Source of the DNA: Paraburkholderia antibiotica
GTDB lineage: Bacteria > Pseudomonadota > Gammaproteobacteria > Burkholderiales > Burkholderiaceae
DNA: 64,000 bases
Assembly: GCF_012927125.1 (NCBI RefSeq)
Contig: NZ_JABBFZ010000002.1
Span: 186,001 to 250,000, forward strand
Direction of reading: 5' to 3'
Below the pieces are notes generated by a model. The model was not told the origin of the DNA. It ran no database searches and saw nothing but the letters and a program-made list of their open reading frames with translations. Both the position numbers and the translations under genes were made by a program. Positions within the stretch are counted from its first letter, which is position 1, and each line of letters opens with the position of its first letter. This document shows positions 25,276-34,358 of this stretch, in pieces.

Positions 25276-25551
25276 ATGTCACATTTGAGTGAGCAAAAAG
25301 ACGATCTGTTGAAGCGGGTTCGCCGCATCGCCGGTCAGGTACAGGCGATCGAGCGATCGCTGGAATCGGACGCCGACTGCGAAAAGGTTTTGCATCTGGT
25401 CGCCGCAACGCGCGGTGCGATGAACAGTCTGCTCGATGAGATCGTCGAGGCGCATGCGCGCGAGCACGTTGCCCATCCCGACCTGACGGCCAACCAGCGC
25501 AAGAAAGGCGTCGACGCCCTGATCGCGGCGATCCGTCGCTATTCGAAGTAG
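25276..25551 (+). CDS. dmeR: Ni/Co-responsive repressor of the RcnR/CsoR family (DmeR)
   Basis: This 91-residue all-helical repressor has His3, Cys35, His60 and His64, exactly the nickel/cobalt-binding positions of RcnR. It therefore belongs to the Ni/Co group rather than the Cu (CsoR) or formaldehyde (FrmR) groups. It should bind the G-tract operator just upstream and release it when metal binds. The gene is followed six bases later by the DmeF-type exporter, forming a dmeRF operon as known in rhizobia. The ATG at 25276 is chosen because His3 is then in register. Confidence 0.92.
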   Translation: MSHLSEQKDDLLKRVRRIAGQVQAIERSLESDADCEKVLHLVAATRGAMNSLLDEIVEAHAREHVAHPDLTANQRKKGVDALIAAIRRYSK

Positions 25552-25557
25552 GTTTAT

Positions 25558-26490
25558 ATGACTGATTCCACAAACACGCGTCGCACGCACGGGCATTCGT
25601 TTCTCGGCGGCTCGCACGACGAAAACGCACGGCGGACCCGCTCCGTCGTCGCCCTCACGCTGATCATGATGATCGGCGAAATCACGGCCGGTTATCTGAC
25701 CGGCTCGATGGCACTGCTCGCTGACGGCTTCCACATGGCAACGCATGCCGGCGCGCTCGGTATTGCCGCGCTGGCGTATTCGTACGCCAGACGCAACTCG
25801 GAAAATCGCGCGTTCAGCTTCGGCACGGGCAAGGTCGGTGAGCTCGCCGGCTTCGCCTCCGCGCTGATTCTCGCGCTGGTATCGCTCGGCATCGGCATCG
25901 AGTCGGCATTCCGGCTCATTCATCCCACCGGCGTGGCGTTCGGGCAGGCCACGGTCATTGCCGCGATCGGTTTGATCGTCAATATCGTCAGTGCGCTGCT
26001 GCTATCCGGCGCTCACGCGGAGCATGGGCATCACGCTCACGAGCCTCACCATCATGATCGGCACGGTCATGCGCACGGGACCGACAACAATCTGCGCTCC
26101 GCGTACGTGCATGTGCTCGCCGATGCGTTGACGTCGGTGCTGGCGATCGTCGCGTTGCTGGCCGGCCGCTATCTCGGCTGGGTCTGGCTGGATCCGCTCA
26201 TGGGGATTGTCGGCTCGATCGTCATCGCGCGCTGGGCCTGGACGCTGATGCGCGACACGGCCGCCGTGCTGCTCGACAAAACGGATCAGCATGTCGCCGA
26301 CGAAATCCGCGAAATCCTGAGCTCGCACGGCGACACCGAAATCGCCGACCTGCACGTCTGGCAGATTGGACCGGAAGCGAGAGCGGCAATCGTCAGCGTG
26401 CGCGCGCACGGCGCCCTCACGGCCGAGACGATTCGCTCGCGCCTCGCGCCGGTGCATGAAGTCAGGCATCTGACGGTCGAAGCGACGTAA
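25558..26490 (+). CDS. dmeF: CDF-family Co2+/Ni2+ efflux transporter DmeF
   Basis: This 310-residue cation diffusion facilitator has six transmembrane helices, with metal-site residues in LLADGFHMATHAG and VLADALTSV. A histidine-rich cytoplasmic loop lies at about 160-180 (HAEHGHHAHEPHHHD), and the C-terminal metallochaperone-like domain starts near 240. The N-terminal HGHSFLGGSHDENARRT is typical of DmeF. It exports Co2+/Ni2+ in exchange for protons across the inner membrane and is co-transcribed with dmeR. Confidence 0.92.
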   Translation: MTDSTNTRRTHGHSFLGGSHDENARRTRSVVALTLIMMIGEITAGYLTGSMALLADGFHMATHAGALGIAALAYSYARRNSENRAFSFGTGKVGELAGFASALILALVSLGIGIESAFRLIHPTGVAFGQATVIAAIGLIVNIVSALLLSGAHAEHGHHAHEPHHHDRHGHAHGTDNNLRSAYVHVLADALTSVLAIVALLAGRYLGWVWLDPLMGIVGSIVIARWAWTLMRDTAAVLLDKTDQHVADEIREILSSHGDTEIADLHVWQIGPEARAAIVSVRAHGALTAETIRSRLAPVHEVRHLTVEAT

Positions 26491-26568
26491 GTGCCGTAAG
26501 TGCCGTAGGTGCCGCAAGCGACATAAAAGCGCCGCGACGCTCGCCGAACCGGATAACCATCAACGACA

Positions 26569-26603
26569 AAGGGCCGGCGTGTCTCCTCGACACACCGGCC
26601 CTT
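26569..26603 (-). terminator. Hairpin terminator between convergent dmeF and pcaF
   Basis: The 15-bp arms at 26569-26583 and 26589-26603 pair with one mismatch around a TCCTC loop. Read on the minus strand the hairpin is followed by TTTGTCGTT, so it fits best as the pcaF terminator. It may also stop dmeRF transcripts. Confidence 0.75.
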
Positions 26604-26679
26604 CCAATCTCCAACCCGCGTCAACCTACGCAAGCCGCGAGCGTGCGGTAGCGCGTCTGACGACGCGCCCGCTCGACAC

Positions 26680-27882
26680 TTACACGCGTTCGATCGCGAT
26701 CGCGATGCCCTGGCCGACGCCGATACACATCGTGCACAGCGCGAAGCGGCCTTGCGTGCGTTGCAGTTGATACATCGCGGTTGTCACCAGACGCGCGCCG
26801 CTCATGCCGAGCGGGTGGCCGAGTGCGATCGCGCCGCCGTTCGGGTTCACGCGCGGATCGTTGTCGGCGACGCCGAGTGCACGCAGCACCGCGATACCTT
26901 GCGACGCGAACGCTTCGTTCAGCTCGATCACGTCGAACTGGTTGATCGTCATGCCCAGACGGGCGAGCAGCTTCTGCGTGGCGGGCGCCGGGCCGATGCC
27001 CATCACGCGCGGCTCGACGCCGGCCGTGGCGATGCCCAGCACGCGAGCGCGCGGCACGAGGCCGAAGCGCTTCGCGGTTTCTTCGTTCGCGAGCAGCAGC
27101 GCGGCCGCGCCGTCGTTCACGCCCGATGCGTTACCGGCCGTGACCGTGCCGTCCGGACGCACGACGCCCTTCAGCTTGGCCAGCGATTCGAGCGTCGTTT
27201 CACGCGGGTGTTCGTCTTGCGTGACCGTGATCGGGTCGCCCTTCTTCTGCGCGATCGTCACACCGACGATTTCCTGCGCGAACGTGCCGTCGCGTTGCGC
27301 GCGCGCAGCCTTCTGCTGGCTCAGCAGCGCGAACGCGTCCTGGTCGGCGCGGTTGATGTTGTAGTCGGTCGCGACGTTTTCAGCGGTTTCCGGCATCGAG
27401 TCGACGCCGTACAGCTTCTTCATCAGCGGGTTGACGAAACGCCAGCCGATCGTCGTGTCGTAGACCTCGTTCTGGCGCGAGAACGCGCTGGTCGCCTTCG
27501 GCATCACGAACGGCGCGCGGCTCATGCTTTCGACGCCGCCCGCGATCATCAGCGCGGCTTCGCCCGACTTGATCGCGCGCGCGGCGATGCCGACCGCGTC
27601 CATGCCCGAGCCGCACAGACGGTTCACCGTCGAGCCCGGCACGTCCTTCGGCAGACCCGCGAGCAGCGACGACATGCGCGCGACGTTGCGGTTGTCGTCA
27701 CCGGCCTGGTTCGCGCAGCCGTAGACCACGTCGTCGATCGCGGTCCAGTCGACGTTCTTGTTGCGCTCCATCAGCGCCTTGAGCGGCACCGCGCCCAGGT
27801 CGTCGGCGCGCACCGACGACAGCGAACCCGCATAGCGGCCAATGGGGGTGCGAATCGCGTCGCACAGGAATGCTTCGGTCAT
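26680..27882 (-). CDS. pcaF: 3-oxoadipyl-CoA thiolase
   Basis: This 400-residue thiolase cleaves 3-oxoadipyl-CoA with CoA to succinyl-CoA and acetyl-CoA, the last step of the beta-ketoadipate pathway. It has the acyl-enzyme Cys in NRLCGSGMDAV (about 90), HPRETTLESLAKLKGV, the His-bearing NPNGGAIALGHPLGMSG, and the second catalytic Cys in LCTMCIGVGQG. Length and motifs match PcaF/PaaJ. It stands alone here without pcaIJ, and its upstream region carries IclR-type boxes. Confidence 0.92.
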   Translation of the reverse strand: MTEAFLCDAIRTPIGRYAGSLSSVRADDLGAVPLKALMERNKNVDWTAIDDVVYGCANQAGDDNRNVARMSSLLAGLPKDVPGSTVNRLCGSGMDAVGIAARAIKSGEAALMIAGGVESMSRAPFVMPKATSAFSRQNEVYDTTIGWRFVNPLMKKLYGVDSMPETAENVATDYNINRADQDAFALLSQQKAARAQRDGTFAQEIVGVTIAQKKGDPITVTQDEHPRETTLESLAKLKGVVRPDGTVTAGNASGVNDGAAALLLANEETAKRFGLVPRARVLGIATAGVEPRVMGIGPAPATQKLLARLGMTINQFDVIELNEAFASQGIAVLRALGVADNDPRVNPNGGAIALGHPLGMSGARLVTTAMYQLQRTQGRFALCTMCIGVGQGIAIAIERV

Positions 27883-28362
27883 GTGATGTCTCCAGTTGAG
27901 ATGCTGCGTGCGCTGCGCGCCGGCTCGCCGCGATCGCTCAGGCGGCGACGCGCTGACGCGTCGGCCCGACGGGCATCGCGGGAAGCTGCAAAAAACGTCG
28001 GCGCGGTGGCCGTCACGTCGCAGCAGCTTAGCGCAGGTTCGTGAACCATGGGCTCGGCAACGACGGCGAATGCTGCGGCTGCGTTTCCTGGCCCGGCCTG
28101 AGATTCGGCTTTTTGTTCTTTATACGAACACAAGGTCATATATCGAACAAAGAGACACGATAATAGGCGCGTGCGCGAAAGCGTGTCAAGCGCGGCCGGC
28201 GCCGTGCCAGCCCATACCAGGGAATACGCGGGGGGTTGTGGGTGACATGGTAACGAAGCCATCGCAAACGCGCCGCGAAGTCGGCTTTGCTCGCGTGCGA
28301 GGCGCGAGCAAAGCCACGCAGCCCGCGCCCGAGCGCAAAATCAGCGCCATCCCCTCACCCAC
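27883..28362. other. Intergenic region upstream of pcaF
   Basis: This 480-bp gap lies between pcaF and the 3' end of denD. It contains an AT-rich promoter/operator patch at 28112-28150. Nothing else gene-like was found. Confidence 0.55.
28112..28150 (-). promoter_or_regulatory. Putative PcaR/IclR-type operator upstream of pcaF
   Basis: On the minus strand, GTTCGATATAT (from 28148) and GTTCGTATA (from 28129) are direct repeats 19 bp apart, and TTGTTC at 28113-28118 provides an opposing half-site. GTTCGATA is the core of known IclR-family PcaR/PcaU boxes. The patch is markedly AT-rich and lies about 230-270 bp upstream of the pcaF start. Confidence 0.5.
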
Positions 28363-29343
28363 TCAACCCAACACAATCCCTTCATCGGCGATATAAGCGC
28401 GGATCACGTCCGCGAAACTGCGTTCGCCCGCCAGCCCCAGCCGTTCGGCACGCGACGTATCCCACGCGCCCGGCCAACTGCCGACAATCCTCTCGATACG
28501 CTCGTCGGGCCGCCGCACGATGCGATTCGCCACCGCGTCGCCCGCGACCTCGCGCAGCGCCGCGATCATCTCGTCGACACTTACCGACAGCCCCGGCAGA
28601 TTCAGCACGCGCTGCCTGCCGAGCGCGGCGCCATCGAGTTCGAGCCCGGCGATCAGGCTTTCGATCGCCTTGCGCGGCGACAGCAGCCACAGCCGCGTCG
28701 AGCCAGCAACAGGACACACGGCCTCCTCGCCGTTCAGCGGCTCGCGCACGATGCCGCTCGCAAACGACGACGCCGCCGCATTCGGCCGCCCCGGCCGCAC
28801 GCTGATGGTCGGCAGCCGCAGCACCCGGCCGTCGACGAAACCGCGCCGCGAATAATCGTTGAGCAGCAATTCCGCGATCGCCTTCTGCGCGCCATACGAC
28901 GATTGCGGATTGAGCGCGGTATCGTCCTGCACGACGGCCGGCAGATCGCCGCCATAGACCGCGACCGAACTCGTGAACACGACGCGCGGCACGTGTGCGC
29001 GCTGCCGGCACACTTCGAGCAGCAAACGCGACGCGTCCAGATTGATGCGCATGCCGAGATCGAAATCCGCCTCGGCCTGACCGCTGACGATCGCCGCCAG
29101 ATGAAAGATCGCCGCGGTGTCGACATCGATCGCGCGTTCGAGCACGTCGCGCTCGGCGATGTCGCCGACCTCGGTCCGCACGCGCGAGTCGCCGAAATCG
29201 TGAGCGCGCGCGACGTCGAGCAACACCAGTTCGCTCAGCGCTTGCGGCGTGCCTTGCGCGTCCTTCAGCGAGCCGCGTGCGAGCAGTTCACGCGCGAGTC
29301 GCTGGCCGAGAAAACCGGCGCCGCCGGTGATCAGTACTTTCAT
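28363..29343 (-). CDS. denD: D-erythronate dehydrogenase (SDR)
   Basis: This 326-residue extended short-chain dehydrogenase has the Rossmann motif GGAGFLGQRLA at 7-17 and the catalytic Tyr-X3-Lys in SSYGAQKAIAE (about 147-157). In the DenD pathway it oxidises D-erythronate to 2-oxo-tetronate using NAD+. It is the last gene of a minus-strand cluster with otnI, otnC, otnK and ltnD, which supports this assignment over UDP-sugar epimerase relatives. A 177-bp gap separates it from otnI. Confidence 0.88.
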   Translation of the reverse strand: MKVLITGGAGFLGQRLARELLARGSLKDAQGTPQALSELVLLDVARAHDFGDSRVRTEVGDIAERDVLERAIDVDTAAIFHLAAIVSGQAEADFDLGMRINLDASRLLLEVCRQRAHVPRVVFTSSVAVYGGDLPAVVQDDTALNPQSSYGAQKAIAELLLNDYSRRGFVDGRVLRLPTISVRPGRPNAAASSFASGIVREPLNGEEAVCPVAGSTRLWLLSPRKAIESLIAGLELDGAALGRQRVLNLPGLSVSVDEMIAALREVAGDAVANRIVRRPDERIERIVGSWPGAWDTSRAERLGLAGERSFADVIRAYIADEGIVLG

Positions 29344-29520
29344 GATTGCGGGTCCGTGATGAGGGATGAGCGATTGCGCGTGGCGGTCAGAGAGAACAGC
29401 AACGGGCGGTGACAGGAAACGACAGGCAGCGCGAGGTCACGACGGGTAACGATAAGCGGCGGCACGCAGCGCCACACAGTGGCAGGCAGCAGCCAACGCC
29501 GCTCACCGCCCCCACCCCGA

Positions 29521-30321
29521 TCAGCGCGCCGCCTCCAGATACGGCGCGAGCCAGCCGAGCCCCGCCGAGGTCGCCGCGCGCGGCCGGTATTCGCAGCCGA
29601 TATAGCCGTCGTAGCCGAGCGAATCGATCAGCTCGAACAGGTACGGGTAGTTCAGCTCGCCGATATCCGGTTCATGCCGCTGCGGCACGCCCGCGATCTG
29701 GATATGGCCGATGCCGGCCATATCGCGTCGGAGCTTGGTCGCGAGATCGCCTTCGACGATCTGGCAGTGATAGCAGTCGAACTGCACCTTCAGATTCGGC
29801 GCGCCGACTTCGGCGCAAATCGCCTGCGCGTCGTCCTGACGGTTGAGGAAATAACCGGGCATATCACGCGGATTGATCGGTTCGATCAGGATCGTGATCT
29901 GCTCGGCTTGCGCGGCCCGCGCGGCGTAGGCGAGATTGTGCAGGTATACGTCGCGCTGTTTTTTACGCTGGGTCTCGCCCGGCTCGTCTCCCGCGAGCAG
30001 ACCCGCCATCACATGCAACCTGCGATTGCCGATTACGCGCGCGTAGTCGAGCGCGGTGTCGATGCCGCGCCGAAACTCGTCCTCGCGACCCGGCAGCGAC
30101 GCGAGACCGCGCTCGCCGCCGGCCCAGTCGCCGGGCGGCGCATTGAAGAGCGCCTGGGTGAGGCCGTGCGCGTCGAGCCGCGCCTTCAGTTCGCCCGCGC
30201 GGAACTCGTACGGAAACAGCAACTCGACCGCCTTGAAGCCATCGCGCGCGGCGGCGGCGAAGCGGTCGAGGAACGCGTGCTCGTGATACATCATCGTCAG
30301 ATTGGCGGCAAAGCGAGGCAT
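29521..30321 (-). CDS. otnI: 2-oxo-tetronate isomerase
   Basis: This 266-residue xylose-isomerase-like TIM barrel of the hydroxypyruvate-isomerase family starts with [20 protein letters not shown]. Metal-site residues appear in [22 protein letters not shown] and [14 protein letters not shown]. In tetronate catabolism it interconverts 2-oxo- and 3-oxo-tetronate. The ATG at 30321 matches the family N-terminus. Neighbours otnC and denD support OtnI rather than Hyi. Confidence 0.88.
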   Translation of the reverse strand: MPRFAANLTMMYHEHAFLDRFAAAARDGFKAVELLFPYEFRAGELKARLDAHGLTQALFNAPPGDWAGGERGLASLPGREDEFRRGIDTALDYARVIGNRRLHVMAGLLAGDEPGETQRKKQRDVYLHNLAYAARAAQAEQITILIEPINPRDMPGYFLNRQDDAQAICAEVGAPNLKVQFDCYHCQIVEGDLATKLRRDMAGIGHIQIAGVPQRHEPDIGELNYPYLFELIDSLGYDGYIGCEYRPRAATSAGLGWLAPYLEAAR

Positions 30322-30394
30322 GTCGGCAACTCCTTCAAAACGGTGCGGTGCGATGGGCGTCGTCACGCGTGCGGTGTTTGCAAGCCGCAGCCCG

Positions 30395-31057
30395 CTACCA
30401 GCGCGCACCGAACGTCTCACGCAGTTCTTCGAGCGCGGCGGCATCGAGCGGCGCGGGCCGCGGGTTCGTCATCAGCCACAACCGCGCGGTCTCCTCGAGT
30501 TCTTCGAGCGCATACGACGCGTGCGCGACCGAGCGCTCCCACACCACCGGTCCCAGCCGTTCGAGCAGCACCGCGCGCACCCGATCGGCGAGCGCGGCGA
30601 TCTGCACGGCCACCTGCTGATCGCCGGGCTTGCGATAGCGGATCAGCGGCACGTGGCCCACTTTCATCACGTAGTACGGCGTGATCGGCGGCAATACATC
30701 GTCTTCGCTCCAGACGCCCGCGAGCGTCAGCGCGACCAGATGCGTCGAATGTGTATGGACGATGCCGCGCGCGTCGGCATTGCGCGCGTAGATGCCGCGA
30801 TGCAGCGCGAGCGTTTTCGACGGCTTGCCGCCCGACACCGCGCGTCCTTCGACGTCGACCTTCGCGATCCGCGCGGGATCGAGACGGCCGAGACACGCGT
30901 CGGTCGGCGTGATCAGCCAGCCGTCGTCGAGCCGCGCGCTGATGTTGCCGGCGCTGCCGACCGTGTAGCCGCGCTGATAGAGGCTCGCGCCGACCGTGCA
31001 GATTTCCTCGCGCACGCGCGCTTCGTCCGACGTGTGGAGTGCGGGTGTGCCGGTCAT
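30395..31057 (-). CDS. otnC: 3-oxo-tetronate 4-phosphate decarboxylase
   Basis: This 220-residue class II aldolase/adducin-domain protein has the zinc-binding [10 protein letters not shown] motif near 99-108, a third His around 183 ([13 protein letters not shown]) and GSAGNISAR at 34-42. It decarboxylates 3-oxo-tetronate 4-phosphate to dihydroxyacetone phosphate. Its start overlaps the otnK stop by four bases (ATGA), so the two are translationally coupled. Confidence 0.9.
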   Translation of the reverse strand: MTGTPALHTSDEARVREEICTVGASLYQRGYTVGSAGNISARLDDGWLITPTDACLGRLDPARIAKVDVEGRAVSGGKPSKTLALHRGIYARNADARGIVHTHSTHLVALTLAGVWSEDDVLPPITPYYVMKVGHVPLIRYRKPGDQQVAVQIAALADRVRAVLLERLGPVVWERSVAHASYALEELEETARLWLMTNPRPAPLDAAALEELRETFGARW

Positions 31058-32388
31058 GGCGCGGCTCCGTCGAGATGGCGCAGCGCCTTGGCGAAGAAGT
31101 CGAGCGCGCCGAAATTGCCGGACTTCAGCGCGAGCGCGAGCGGTTCGGCATCGGTGGTGGCGGTCGCCGGCACGCCCGGATCGATCTGCGCGCCGATCCG
31201 CAGCAGGCGCACGTCGAGCGCCTGCACGACCGCGCCCGAGGTCTCGCCGCCCGCGACGACGAACTTGCGCACGCCGAGTTCGCGCAGACCACGCGCAATC
31301 GCGGCAAGCGTCGTCTCGACGAGATGCCCTGCTTCGTTGACGCCGAGTTCGCGCTGCACGGCCCGCACTTCGTCGGGCGACGCGCTCGCGTAGATCAACA
31401 CCGGCTCCGCGTTCGCGACGTGCTGCCGCGCGAACGCCAACGCCGCGCCAACAACATCCTCGCCGCGCGCGGCCGCGAGCGGATCGACGCGAAACGCGGG
31501 CCGCGTCGCGCGCCATTCGGCGACCTGCGCGTTGGTCGCTTTCGACGCGCTGCCCGCCAGCACCGCCGCGCCCCCTTCGACGCGCGGCAACTGCGCGGCA
31601 TCGGCCGTGGTGCCGAGCCGACCCGCGCGCCGGAAGTTGGCCGGCAAGCCGAGCGCGACGCCCGAGCCGCCGGTGATCAGCGCGAGCTCCGCGCAGGCCG
31701 CGCCAAGCGTGTGCAAATCGGCATCGGAGACCGCGTCCGCGATCGCGATGCGCACGCCGTCGGCACGTAGGGCATCGAACGCGGCACGCACGGCCGCTTC
31801 GCCTTGCGCGACCACGTCGTAACGCAGCAGCCCAACCTTCGATGGCGTCTGCCGCTGCAGCACGCGCACGAGGTTCGCGTCGCGCATCGGCGTGAGCGGA
31901 TGGTTCTCCATGCCCGACTCGTCGAGCAACGCATCGCCGACGAACAGATGGCCGCGAAAGATCGTGCGGCCGTTCTCGGGAAACGCGGGGCACGCGATCG
32001 TGAACGACGCGGGTTGGGCTGAAGCGGCGCTGTCGGCTCCGTCGGCGGCAAGCGCGTTCAACAACGCATCGGTGACGGGGCCGATGTTGCCGGCGTCGGT
32101 GGAATCGAAAGTCGAGCAGTACTTGAAGAAGAACTGCCGGCAGCCTTGCGCGCGCAGCCAATCAAGCGCGGCGAGCGACTGCGCGATCGCGTCGGCGGCG
32201 GGAATCGTGCGCGACTTCAGCGCGACCACCAGCGCGTCGGCGTCGAGCGGCTCGGCGGAGGCGGGCACGCCGATCGTCTGCACCGTGCGCATGCCGCCGC
32301 GCACCAGCATGTTGGCGAGATCGGTGGCGCCGGTGAAATCGTCGGCGATGCAGCCGAGCAGCGCGGGTTGCGTCGTGCGCGCCGTCAT
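31054..32388 (-). CDS. otnK: 3-oxo-tetronate kinase
   Basis: This 444-residue DUF1537-family four-carbon acid sugar kinase has the substrate-binding N-domain starting at CIADDFTGATDLANML (about 13-28). Its C-terminal nucleotide-binding domain has VVAGGETSGAVVQAL (about 382-396). It phosphorylates 3-oxo-tetronate at O4 for OtnC. Start and stop overlap ltnD and otnC by four bases each. Confidence 0.9.
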   Translation of the reverse strand: MTARTTQPALLGCIADDFTGATDLANMLVRGGMRTVQTIGVPASAEPLDADALVVALKSRTIPAADAIAQSLAALDWLRAQGCRQFFFKYCSTFDSTDAGNIGPVTDALLNALAADGADSAASAQPASFTIACPAFPENGRTIFRGHLFVGDALLDESGMENHPLTPMRDANLVRVLQRQTPSKVGLLRYDVVAQGEAAVRAAFDALRADGVRIAIADAVSDADLHTLGAACAELALITGGSGVALGLPANFRRAGRLGTTADAAQLPRVEGGAAVLAGSASKATNAQVAEWRATRPAFRVDPLAAARGEDVVGAALAFARQHVANAEPVLIYASASPDEVRAVQRELGVNEAGHLVETTLAAIARGLRELGVRKFVVAGGETSGAVVQALDVRLLRIGAQIDPGVPATATTDAEPLALALKSGNFGALDFFAKALRHLDGAAP

Positions 32389-33320
32389 GAGCGTGGCCCT
32401 GCTTCGCGCCGCGCCGGCAATTCGATGCCGGGGAAAATCTTCACGACCGCCGAGTCGTCCTCGCCGCCGTGGCCCGCCGTCGACGCCATCATGAACATCT
32501 GATGCGCGGCCGCCGACAGCGGCAACGGAAATTTCGTGCGGCGCGCGGTATCGAGCACGAGGCCGAGGTCCTTCACGAAGATATCGACCGCGGAGAGCGG
32601 CGTGTAGTCGCCCGCGAGAATGTGCGGCACGCGATTCTCGAACATCCACGAATTGCCGGCGCTGTGCGTGATCACGTCGTACAGCGCGTCGGGGTCGACG
32701 CCTTCGCGCAAACCGAGCGCCAACGCTTCGGTGGCCGCCGCGATATGCACGCCGGCCAGCAACTGGTTGATGATCTTCACCTTCGAGCCGACGCCGTGCG
32801 CGGCGCCGAGCCGGTACACCTTGCCGGCGATCGCGGCGAGCACGTCCTCGCACGCGGCGTAGGCGGCCGCCGGGCCGGAGGTCATCATCGTCATCTCGCC
32901 GGAGGCCGCGCGCGCCGCCCCGCCCGACACCGGCGCATCGAGCATCTGCAAACCGGCCGCTTCGACGCGCCGGCCGAGTTCGTGGGCGAAGTCCGGCGCA
33001 ACGGTCGCGCTCGCGATCAGCACGCTGCCCGGCCGCATCGCCGCGAGCGCGCCGCTTTCACTACCTTCGCCGCCCTGTCCGTTCGGACCGAACAGCACCG
33101 CCTCGGTCTGCGCGGCATTGACGACCAGCGTGATGACGACCTCGCACCGCGCGCCCAGCTCGGCGGGCGTCTCGCAGCCGACGCCGCCCTCGGCGACGAA
33201 CGCCTGCAGCACCTCGCGGCGCAGATCGCACGCATGCACGTCGAAGCCCGCGCGCAGCAACGAACGCGCGACACCGAGCCCCATCGCTCCCAATCCGATG
33301 ACACCGACCTTTCTCGACAT
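32385..33320 (-). CDS. ltnD: L-threonate dehydrogenase
   Basis: This 311-residue beta-hydroxyacid dehydrogenase has the NAD-binding GLGAMGLGVARSL at 9-21, the substrate-binding DAPVSGGAARAASG (about 130-143) and the catalytic Lys in SKVKIINQLLAG (about 180). It oxidises L-threonate to 2-oxo-tetronate. Its stop overlaps the otnK start. With DenD, the cluster can feed both stereoisomeric four-carbon acids into one lower pathway. Confidence 0.9.
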   Translation of the reverse strand: MSRKVGVIGLGAMGLGVARSLLRAGFDVHACDLRREVLQAFVAEGGVGCETPAELGARCEVVITLVVNAAQTEAVLFGPNGQGGEGSESGALAAMRPGSVLIASATVAPDFAHELGRRVEAAGLQMLDAPVSGGAARAASGEMTMMTSGPAAAYAACEDVLAAIAGKVYRLGAAHGVGSKVKIINQLLAGVHIAAATEALALGLREGVDPDALYDVITHSAGNSWMFENRVPHILAGDYTPLSAVDIFVKDLGLVLDTARRTKFPLPLSAAAHQMFMMASTAGHGGEDDSAVVKIFPGIELPARREAGPRS

Positions 33321-33399
33321 GCGTGACCTCGCTGGATGGATGCTGTTGAATGCTGTGGGTGCCATGTGATGCTATGGGGTGCTATGTGGCCGCGCCGCC

Positions 33400-34104
33400 T
33401 CAGCCGATACCCGCTTCGGCCAGCCGCCGCGCCGCGTTATGCAGATGCGTCTGCGCGGCCTGGCGCGCCGCGACCGGATCGCCCGCGCGGATCGCCGCCG
33501 CGATCGCCGCGTGCTCGTCGCGCACCTGACGCGAAAAGTCCTCGCGCCGCGCCTCGTTGCGGCGCGTGACGACCGTGCCTGCTTCGAGGTACTGATTGAG
33601 GAACGTCAGCGTCTTCAGGAAATACGGATTGCCGGTCGCCGCCGCGATCGCGCGATGAAACGCGACGTCTTCGGCCACGCCGTTCTCGCCGTCGGCGACC
33701 GCCGCGTCGATGCGCGCGAGCGCGGCGTCGATTGCGGTGAGATCGGTCTCGCTGCGCCGCGTCGCGGCCTCCGCCGCGACCTCGGCTTCGATCGCGCGGC
33801 GCAGCGCGAGAATCTGCACGACCGAACCCCGCTCGACGGCCTCCGCGTAATCGATGCGCAGCGGCCGGATCGCGCCATGCGCGGCGACGAACACGCCGCT
33901 GCCCTGACGCGGCTCGACCACACCCTCGTTCTTCAGCCGCGACAGCGCCTCGCGAATCACCGTGCGGCTCACGCCGAACTGCTGCGCGAGCACCGTCTCG
34001 GTCGGCAGCTTGCCGCCGCGCACGAAGGTGCCCTTGTCGATCTGCTTGAGCAGTTGCTGCGCGACGGTGTCGCTGAGCGCCCGCGCGGGAATCTTCTCGA
34101 ACAT
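33400..34104 (-). CDS. GntR-family (FadR/FCD) regulator of the tetronate cluster
   Basis: This 234-residue protein has an N-terminal winged HTH (LPTETVLAQQFGVSRTVIREALSRL, about 30-55). The C-terminal FCD ligand domain retains metal-site histidines (DVAFHRAIAAATGN; DEHAAIAAAI; AAQTHLHNA). It precedes ltnD by 79 bp on the same strand and probably represses the cluster, released by a tetronate intermediate. The ATG at 34104 (MFEKIPAR) is chosen over 34275 because the extra N-terminus is not domain-like. Confidence 0.9.
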   Translation of the reverse strand: MFEKIPARALSDTVAQQLLKQIDKGTFVRGGKLPTETVLAQQFGVSRTVIREALSRLKNEGVVEPRQGSGVFVAAHGAIRPLRIDYAEAVERGSVVQILALRRAIEAEVAAEAATRRSETDLTAIDAALARIDAAVADGENGVAEDVAFHRAIAAATGNPYFLKTLTFLNQYLEAGTVVTRRNEARREDFSRQVRDEHAAIAAAIRAGDPVAARQAAQTHLHNAARRLAEAGIG

Positions 34105-34157
34105 CGGCTGTCGGTCTGAGCGGTAGGAGGAGAACGGTAAGACTTCGAAGGTTGTCG

Positions 34158-34172
34158 GGTCATCATACAAAT
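34158..34172. promoter_or_regulatory. Putative GntR/FCD operator
   Basis: The minus strand reads TTGTATGATGAC (34170 to 34159), matching the GT-N3-AC core of FadR-subfamily operators. It lies 55-65 bp upstream of the GntR gene, in the divergent region shared with the IclR gene. Autoregulation is inferred. Confidence 0.4.
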
Positions 34173-34358
34173 TTCGGGCGACGAGCCGCATCCACGCAAA
34201 CCCTGGGATTTTTGAGCAGATCCGTGTCATTTGGCGAAACAGAAGGCTTAAGCTATCGTCTCGCCTTTGCGCCACAACGTGCCCGCGTCACACCGCATCG
34301 ACCGGACGCCTGCCGCGCGCGCCAGCCCGCGCACTTTTCGAACCCACTCACAAGGTCC

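Noticed and set aside
26680..27882. pcaF as a phenylacetate paaJ gene
   Set aside because: No paa genes are nearby and the upstream boxes are of beta-ketoadipate type. The two enzymes share the reaction, so the reaction call is unaffected.
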